Source: Bacteroidota bacterium (GTDB lineage: Bacteria > Bacteroidota > Bacteroidia > NS11-12g > UBA9320). Taken from it: DNA of 12,249 nucleotides. Shown here in pieces: positions 7,803-12,249 of the stretch. How positions within the stretch are numbered: position 1 is the stretch's first letter; each line of letters begins with the position of its first letter. The position numbers and the translations under genes are program-made. A model generated the notes under the pieces. It was not told the origin of the DNA, did not search any database, and saw nothing but the letters and a program-made list of their open reading frames with translations. The stretch spans positions 1-12,249 of the forward strand of contig DNBZ01000344.1 in NCBI GenBank assembly GCA_003484585.1. Direction: 5' to 3'.

Positions 7803-8570
7803 ATGATAAATCCAGATTTTAAACTGAAAAACATTCCTGAACGTACCACCAAGCCAAGAGAGGCTGGCCTTACAATGGTAATGGACAAAGGATTAAGCTG
7901 CAGAGAAGTAGAAGATTTTTTAGAAGTTGCGGCAGATAAAACTGACATAGTAAAACTAGGTTTTGGCACCAGTAGTGTTACTCCTAACCTAGAACGAAAA
8001 ATTGCTATATATCAAGAAGCAGACATTCCATTGTATTTTGGAGGAACTCTTTTTGAAGCATATGTGATACGAGGCCAGTTCGAAGACTACAAAAGACTTC
8101 TAGAAAGATATAATATTACTCACGTAGAAGTTTCTGATGGAAGCATAGAAATCTCTGAGGAAGAAAAATGTGGCTACATACGCTCTTTGGCAAAAGACTA
8201 CATCGTGTTAAGTGAGGTAGGGAGTAAAGATGCCGAAAAAATAATACCGCCTTACAAATGGATCGCCATGATGAAAGCGGAGATAGAAGCTGGAGCTTGG
8301 AAAGTAATAGCAGAAGCTAGAGAAAGTGGCACTGTGGGTATTTTCAGAAACTCAGGTGAAGTTAGATCTGGGCTTATAGAAGAAATCTTACAACATATAC
8401 CATTAGATACCATTCTGTGGGAAGCTCCTCAGAAAGTACAGCAAGTATGGTTCATGACCCTCTATGGTCACAATATAAACCTAGGAAACATAGCACCTAA
8501 TGAAGTTATTCCACTAGAAACATTAAGACTAGGCTTACGTGGCGACACGTTTAACCAATGGCTTAAATAA
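7803..8570 (+). CDS. Phosphosulfolactate synthase (ComA) family protein
   Basis: A 255-residue predicted TIM barrel of the ComA family (EC 4.4.1.19). The archetype adds sulfite to phosphoenolpyruvate to make (R)-2-phospho-3-sulfolactate, the first step of archaeal coenzyme M synthesis. Family signatures are KPREAGLT (17-24) with DKG (28-30), KLGFGTS (51-57), FGGTLFE (79-85), EVSDG (109-113), SEVGSKD (137-143), EARESG (171-176) and NLGNI (226-230). The catalytic core appears complete. Bacteria do not make coenzyme M by this route in general. Homologues occur in Bacillus (YitD, spore sulfolactate) and in plants as the heat-stress protein HSA32, so the substrate here is uncertain. No ComB, ComC or ComDE homologue lies in the window. 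It is translated 4 bp after the TPR gene and followed by a strong terminator. Family assignment is firm; the exact reaction is inferred. Confidence 0.88.
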   Translation: MINPDFKLKNIPERTTKPREAGLTMVMDKGLSCREVEDFLEVAADKTDIVKLGFGTSSVTPNLERKIAIYQEADIPLYFGGTLFEAYVIRGQFEDYKRLLERYNITHVEVSDGSIEISEEEKCGYIRSLAKDYIVLSEVGSKDAEKIIPPYKWIAMMKAEIEAGAWKVIAEARESGTVGIFRNSGEVRSGLIEEILQHIPLDTILWEAPQKVQQVWFMTLYGHNINLGNIAPNEVIPLETLRLGLRGDTFNQWLK

Positions 8571-8581
8571 GTAAAACTATA

Positions 8582-8630
8582 TTGCATAAAAAGCCCGATT
8601 GGAATATTCCAATCGGGCTTTTTTATGCAA
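8582..8630. terminator. Bidirectional intrinsic terminator (long inverted repeat)
   Basis: A nearly perfect inverted repeat centred between 8605 and 8606. The core AAGCCCGATTGGAAT pairs with ATTCCAATCGGGCTT, and the arms extend outward through an A-tract facing a T-tract to TTGCAT/ATGCAA with a single T bulge. Because A-tract and T-tract flank the GC-rich stem, the hairpin reads as stem plus T-run on both strands. It lies between convergent genes (synthase homologue on plus, small secreted protein on minus) and can end both transcripts. Confidence 0.93.
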
Positions 8631-8649
8631 TACACTGTATTGAACAATT

Positions 8650-9063
8650 TTATTCTACGATGGGCCTAGTAATCAAGATAGCCTCTATTTGGGTAGTGCT
8701 TTCGTCAGTCTTGTCTTTGCTTTGATACCCTAATATTACTATATACATACCAGACGCAGGAACGTTAAACTCCAGCTTAGTAGTCTTAAGTGCCTTAGGG
8801 TCCGAAATGGACGCTACAGGCTTCATTTGCATATCTAGCACCTTTATGTGAGTTACTATATTCTCCTTATCATAAAACAGATTAAAGATATAATCATTTG
8901 CCTTGTCTGCAGGAAACTCATACTGATACACACTTTCCGACTGTAGCTCAAGTTTCTGTGAGCGGACATACTTCCACTTTACATTGGGATTTACCTCCAC
9001 TACTTGGGCACTAGACTGCATGGCCATAGCCACACAAAAAATAAAACCTATAAGATACTTCAT
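8650..9063 (-). CDS. Small secreted protein of unknown function
   Basis: I do not recognise this 137-residue protein. It starts with a clean type I signal peptide (MKYLIGFIFCVAMAMQSSA, probable cut before Gln20), so it is exported to the periplasm or beyond. The mature part of about 118 residues is rich in predicted beta strands: VYQYEFPA (46-53), DYIFNLFYD (57-65), THIKVLDM, TKLEFNVPASGMYIVILGY and QIEAILI. The ASGMYIVILGY segment recalls small beta-sandwich domains such as pre-peptidase C-terminal modules, a weak resemblance only. There are no Cys residues in the mature part and no sorting domain. It is 14 bp downstream of a 43-codon gene and ends at the bidirectional terminator, so it is probably the last gene of the minus-strand run. 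Confidence 0.82.
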   Translation of the reverse strand: MKYLIGFIFCVAMAMQSSAQVVEVNPNVKWKYVRSQKLELQSESVYQYEFPADKANDYIFNLFYDKENIVTHIKVLDMQMKPVASISDPKALKTTKLEFNVPASGMYIVILGYQSKDKTDESTTQIEAILITRPIVE

Positions 9064-9077
9064 TGATTAATTAAATG

Positions 9078-9209
9078 CTATTCTTCTGTAGTTTCTTTCA
9101 CTACTTGATCCTTAAGACGCTGCAATTGAGCTAAACGTTGTCTAAACTCCTCACAGATTGCAAAAACATTATATGAGTTTCTATTGAATTCTATATCTTG
9201 ACTTGCCAT
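9078..9209 (-). CDS. 43-residue small protein (hypothetical)
   Basis: A short open frame from ATG 9209 to TAG 9078-9080, filling the gap between the DUF2520 gene and the small secreted protein. The product begins MASQDIEFNRNSYNVF and ends QVVKETTEE. Residues 13-38 form a likely amphipathic helix (FAICEEFRQRLAQLQRLKDQVV) with no signal peptide or membrane segment. A purine-rich AGAGAAG sits a few bases upstream of the ATG, and TATCTTG (9239-9233) about 24 bp upstream is a one-base-short version of the -7 box. Gaps are 46 bp from the DUF2520 stop and 14 bp to the next start, typical operon spacing on the same strand. I do not recognise a family. The start signals and the fit into the gap support a real gene, but length alone allows chance. 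Confidence 0.62.
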   Translation of the reverse strand: MASQDIEFNRNSYNVFAICEEFRQRLAQLQRLKDQVVKETTEE

Positions 9210-9255
9210 GATTCTTCTCTAATTATTTGGTACAAGATAACAAAAAAACGGCTGA

Positions 9256-10023
9256 TTATGCTTGATTTAGTATAAAATCTGACAATTGTTTATAAATAGC
9301 TCTAAGCTCAGGATTGTCTAACATAGCCATATGCTTAGTAATCACTTCCATATCTTTTCTTTTAGCTGGTCCTGTCTGCCACTGGTCTGGGGCCCCTTGT
9401 TTCAGTCTTAGGGCAGTTTCTTGGATAATGGGCAACAAATTTTTAAAATCTAATCCTTGCTCTACCAAGTATTGTTCTGATAGCACATACATCAAATTGG
9501 TAAAATTATTGGCAAAAACCGCTGCTAGATGATATTTTCCTCGGTCTTCACTACTTACTTCCCGTACTATATTAGATATAGAGTCAGCTAGGTCTAAGAG
9601 AATATCTTTGGATCTACTCCCATTCCATTCTACCATTATAGGCACCTGCATTAGATCCTTCACCTCTTCTTTGCGAAGCGACTGCAGTGGGTACAAAACT
9701 CCACTTTCTCCAGTATAACTAGATAAAACATCTATAGAAACCGGACCTGAAGTATGGCACAGCACAGCTTTAGAGCCACCTGGCACTAGAGACATAGCCT
9801 CTGCATAAGCCGAATCGCTTACACACATTATTATCACATCTGCATCAGTATAAATTTCGCTACCTACAGTTCCATAATATGCACCGAACTTACTGGCTAG
9901 TTCCTTCGCACTTTGCTCATTGCGACTGATAACCTGATTGATAGTATGTCCTGCCTTATCACAAACATAAGCTAGATTAGTAGCTACATTTCCACTTCCT
10001 ATGAATGTGATTTTGTATTTCAC
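9256..10023 (-). CDS. Rossmann-fold and DUF2520 domain protein (putative NAD(P)-dependent oxidoreductase)
   Basis: A 255-residue cytoplasmic protein. The N-terminal Rossmann domain has the dinucleotide loop IGSGNVATNL (8-17), VISRN (31-35) and a DVIIMCVSD strand (62-70). This is the arrangement seen in ketopantoate reductase, pyrroline-5-carboxylate reductase and related enzymes. HTSG (90-93) is conserved in this group. The C-terminal helical DUF2520 domain carries KYHLAAVFANNFTNLMY (163-179) and TGPAKRKDMEV (217-227), where His165, Asn172 and Asp224 are plausible functional residues. The substrate is unknown. The start is GTG (10023-10021), and its GTGA overlaps the TGA stop of the upstream ccmF-type gene by 4 nt, indicating translational coupling. 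This protein is common in Bacteroidota; a link to cytochrome maturation is only suggested by position. Confidence 0.88.
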   Translation of the reverse strand: MKYKITFIGSGNVATNLAYVCDKAGHTINQVISRNEQSAKELASKFGAYYGTVGSEIYTDADVIIMCVSDSAYAEAMSLVPGGSKAVLCHTSGPVSIDVLSSYTGESGVLYPLQSLRKEEVKDLMQVPIMVEWNGSRSKDILLDLADSISNIVREVSSEDRGKYHLAAVFANNFTNLMYVLSEQYLVEQGLDFKNLLPIIQETALRLKQGAPDQWQTGPAKRKDMEVITKHMAMLDNPELRAIYKQLSDFILNQA

Positions 10024-12249
10024 GAAGCACGTCTTAGTTCTAGTCTATTGAACATAGCAATACCAAAACCTATTACCATAAATATAGTGCCCAACCATAA
10101 CAGGTTGATATATGGAAATATAATTCCTTTCATGACTATAAATTTAGGTTGTGGTTTGGTCTCGGCTATTTCTAGTATTGCCGTAGGATCTTCACCTTCT
10201 ACTTCTGACGGTCTTATTTCAAAACCAAAGCGAAGTCCAGCTTCTTCTAACTCATCTCGTATGGTAAAGTAGGTATTACTATTCACACCGAATAACGGCT
10301 CCGAAGTATATTCAGACTTTCCGCTTTTGACAGTAAGCAGTGCCCTAGCCAATGTAGTATTTTTAAGGCCTATAGCTTCTCCATCTCCTTGCTCTATCCC
10401 GGTAAAATAGACCATACCATTATTAGTTTGGATACTATCTCCTCGCTTTACAGGAAACTCTTGCACGTTTTCCCACTTTATACTATCCACAGACGGTTTC
10501 GGCAGGGAGGTAATATGTGTGTACACGTCATAAGTCAAGTAGTGTCGAGTGTCAGGATTTGGCAAAAGTCCCATCTGATCACTTATTTGAGCATTTGGCA
10601 TTAACGTAAATTCTTCTTCTCCGTTTAAAGATATATAATGAACCTTAAAATATCTGTCCGCATTGCTTACACTATCTCCTTGGTAGGTCACCATAAAATC
10701 ACCTAATCTAGTAGGTTCATCTTTTATCAGTAGCATGTTTTCTCTACGTGCTTGCTCATCATAGTTCCCAAGCTGACCACTAAAGTCCGCTGTAATTACT
10801 TGTTTCTTTGCACTAGAAACCAAAACCCCTAGTAGCATTAATCCAAAACCAATATGAGCAATAGAAGAACCTGATAGTTTGAATTTCTTTACCTGAAAAA
10901 TAAGATATGTCAGATTACCTACAAACACGAAGATCCCAGCAAACATAAAGATGAGATACATTGGATTAGAAATCTTAAAGAGAAAAAATCCGCCGATGGT
11001 AAGAGCTACAGATACTAAAGCTATACCTGCTATTTCGTACCCTAGCTTTTTCTTATCTGGAGTACTACGGTATCTAAAAAACTGACCAATACCCATAAGC
11101 AATGCTATTACTATAGCAATAGGCATTTGATACATATTATAGTAGCCTATTACATCTTCTGGTGGCACTAGATTAGTCCCGAAAATCTTATTAAATACGG
11201 GCTTAGAAGTCCCCACAGTTACTTGTACTGCACTAAGCACTAGCATAAGTGAACCTATAAACATCCAAAACTCACGACCAGATACATTGTCTTCACTGGC
11301 GTGATTTGTTATCCTTCTATTGAGACTCAATACAAACCAAACAAGGCCAGCTAAAGTAAGAATCAACAACGGGTAAAAGCTTAGTTTAGCATAAAATGGC
11401 AATAGAAGTGCTAGAATACTTATGGGTATTATCATTAACCATTTATACTTCTTACCTGGTATTACCGCTATAATAGGTAGCCAAACAAAAAGGACCACAA
11501 ACTGCATGAGTTGCCCTGCAAGACCTAAGTCTGTGAAGGCGTGAACAGACGTTTCCCCAAGCACTCCACTTCGTGTTAAAAAAGTCGCGTATAGCACTAG
11601 AATAAACGAAGAAATCACCAAGGTGTATGTGGCTATAGTAGAGCTATTGGTTACTTTTTTAATAAGCATAAGGTGTATACCACTTATAAGTAGTAGCCAC
11701 GGAACCAATGATGCATTTTCTACAGGATCCCACGCCCAGTAGCCACCAAAACTAAGTGACTCATACGCCCAGAAACCACCCATAATAATACCTGCACCCA
11801 ATATCATTCCGCCAGCTAATGCCCAAGGCAACGCTGGTTTTATCCAAGCTCTAAACTCTCCATAAAATAAGGATGTAACCGCAAATGCGAAAGGTACTAT
11901 GGTAAGAGCAAAACCTAAAAACAAGGTAGGTGGATGTATTACCATCCAATAGTTTTGTAGCAGCGGATTAAGACCTGTACCATCTACTATACTCTTTATA
12001 TAGTTTGGTGATGAGAATATAGGTGCTTCCAACTTATCTCTGAGCAGCTCAAAAGGGCTACTACCTAGAGTATAGAGATCAAAGAAGTTGACCCCAAGAA
12101 TCATTGCCGTAAGCACTACTTGGCACATAGCCATAATAGCTACTACACCTCGCTCCCATCGCTTGGCGGTAAAGATGAGTACTATACCTAACAAGGCATT
12201 CCACACCATCCAAAGTAAGAAACTACCTTCTTGCCCTTCCCAAAAACAA
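10020..12249 (-). CDS. ccmF: CcmF/CcsA-type cytochrome c heme lyase, 5' end outside window
   Basis: The frame stays open to the right edge, so 742 residues are visible and the N terminus (roughly 80-100 residues by comparison with CcmF) is missing. The first visible residues, CFWEGQEGSFLLW, match the CcmF WxGQEGS motif. The tryptophan-rich WWD haem-handling motif is GGYWAWDPVENASLVPW, near residues 168-184. In visible numbering all four CcmF histidines have counterparts: His105 (IHPP), His192 (GIHLM), His236 (SVHAF) and His465 (AHIGFG). About 14 membrane helices are seen, with a large periplasmic domain at roughly 480-705 before the last helix. The protein attaches haem to apocytochrome c at the periplasmic side of the inner membrane. 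The Met at 12209 is internal, not the start. The stop overlaps the next gene's GTG. Other ccm genes are not in the window. Confidence 0.92.
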   Translation of the reverse strand, partial: CFWEGQEGSFLLWMVWNALLGIVLIFTAKRWERGVVAIMAMCQVVLTAMILGVNFFDLYTLGSSPFELLRDKLEAPIFSSPNYIKSIVDGTGLNPLLQNYWMVIHPPTLFLGFALTIVPFAFAVTSLFYGEFRAWIKPALPWALAGGMILGAGIIMGGFWAYESLSFGGYWAWDPVENASLVPWLLLISGIHLMLIKKVTNSSTIATYTLVISSFILVLYATFLTRSGVLGETSVHAFTDLGLAGQLMQFVVLFVWLPIIAVIPGKKYKWLMIIPISILALLLPFYAKLSFYPLLILTLAGLVWFVLSLNRRITNHASEDNVSGREFWMFIGSLMLVLSAVQVTVGTSKPVFNKIFGTNLVPPEDVIGYYNMYQMPIAIVIALLMGIGQFFRYRSTPDKKKLGYEIAGIALVSVALTIGGFFLFKISNPMYLIFMFAGIFVFVGNLTYLIFQVKKFKLSGSSIAHIGFGLMLLGVLVSSAKKQVITADFSGQLGNYDEQARRENMLLIKDEPTRLGDFMVTYQGDSVSNADRYFKVHYISLNGEEEFTLMPNAQISDQMGLLPNPDTRHYLTYDVYTHITSLPKPSVDSIKWENVQEFPVKRGDSIQTNNGMVYFTGIEQGDGEAIGLKNTTLARALLTVKSGKSEYTSEPLFGVNSNTYFTIRDELEEAGLRFGFEIRPSEVEGEDPTAILEIAETKPQPKFIVMKGIIFPYINLLWLGTIFMVIGFGIAMFNRLELRRAS

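Noticed and set aside
12207..12209. ATG taken as the start of the ccmF-type gene
   Set aside because: The frame continues to the window edge with the conserved GQEGSFLLW motif just upstream, so this Met is internal.
1..12249. Defence island, mobile element, CRISPR or tRNA
   Set aside because: No transposase, integrase, terminal repeats, regular direct repeats or cloverleaf sequence was found; the genes are core or housekeeping types.

Overview
The window looks like a chromosomal core segment of a Bacteroidota bacterium, most likely Flavobacteriales. Evidence for this: GC content is low (roughly 40% by eye); perfect or near matches to the Bacteroidota -7 promoter box TAnnTTTG precede several genes; Shine-Dalgarno sequences are mostly absent; and the gene set is typical (Bacteroidota-type CcmF/CcsA, a Rossmann/DUF2520 protein, a phosphosulfolactate synthase homologue paired with a TPR protein, an M1 peptidase). 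I see no mobile element, phage gene, tRNA, rRNA or CRISPR array.

Layout. (1) 1-98, minus strand: the first 32 codons of a lipoprotein that runs off the left edge. (2) 197-2114, plus: a polysaccharide flippase and a hexapeptide-repeat acyltransferase 7 bp apart, probably the end of a cell-surface glycan locus. (3) 2214-2560, plus: rpsT (ribosomal protein S20) with its own promoter and a strong intrinsic terminator. (4) 2572-3261, plus: radC. (5) 3258-6254, minus: a 998-residue secreted M1 zinc peptidase with an intact active site and a C-terminal half that looks like an outer-membrane beta-barrel. It converges on radC and the two stop codons overlap. (6) 6398-8570, plus: a TPR protein and a phosphosulfolactate synthase homologue 4 bp apart, ended by a long, nearly perfect inverted repeat (8582-8630) that can terminate from both sides. 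(7) 12249-8650, minus: a run of four genes, namely the CcmF-type cytochrome c heme lyase (5' end outside the window), a Rossmann/DUF2520 protein joined to it by a GTGA stop/start overlap, a 43-codon small gene, and a small secreted protein.

Functions fall into separate modules: envelope glycan export and modification, translation, periplasmic or surface peptidolysis, an orphan C3-sulfonate-type enzyme with a TPR partner, and cytochrome c maturation. The least explained items are the peptidase-barrel fusion, the sulfonate-type synthase without its usual pathway genes, and the 43-residue gene. Four genes appear to start with TTG or GTG, and ATA is the favoured isoleucine codon in the gene I counted, which is a visible codon signature for this genome. 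No clear new multi-gene system is evident.
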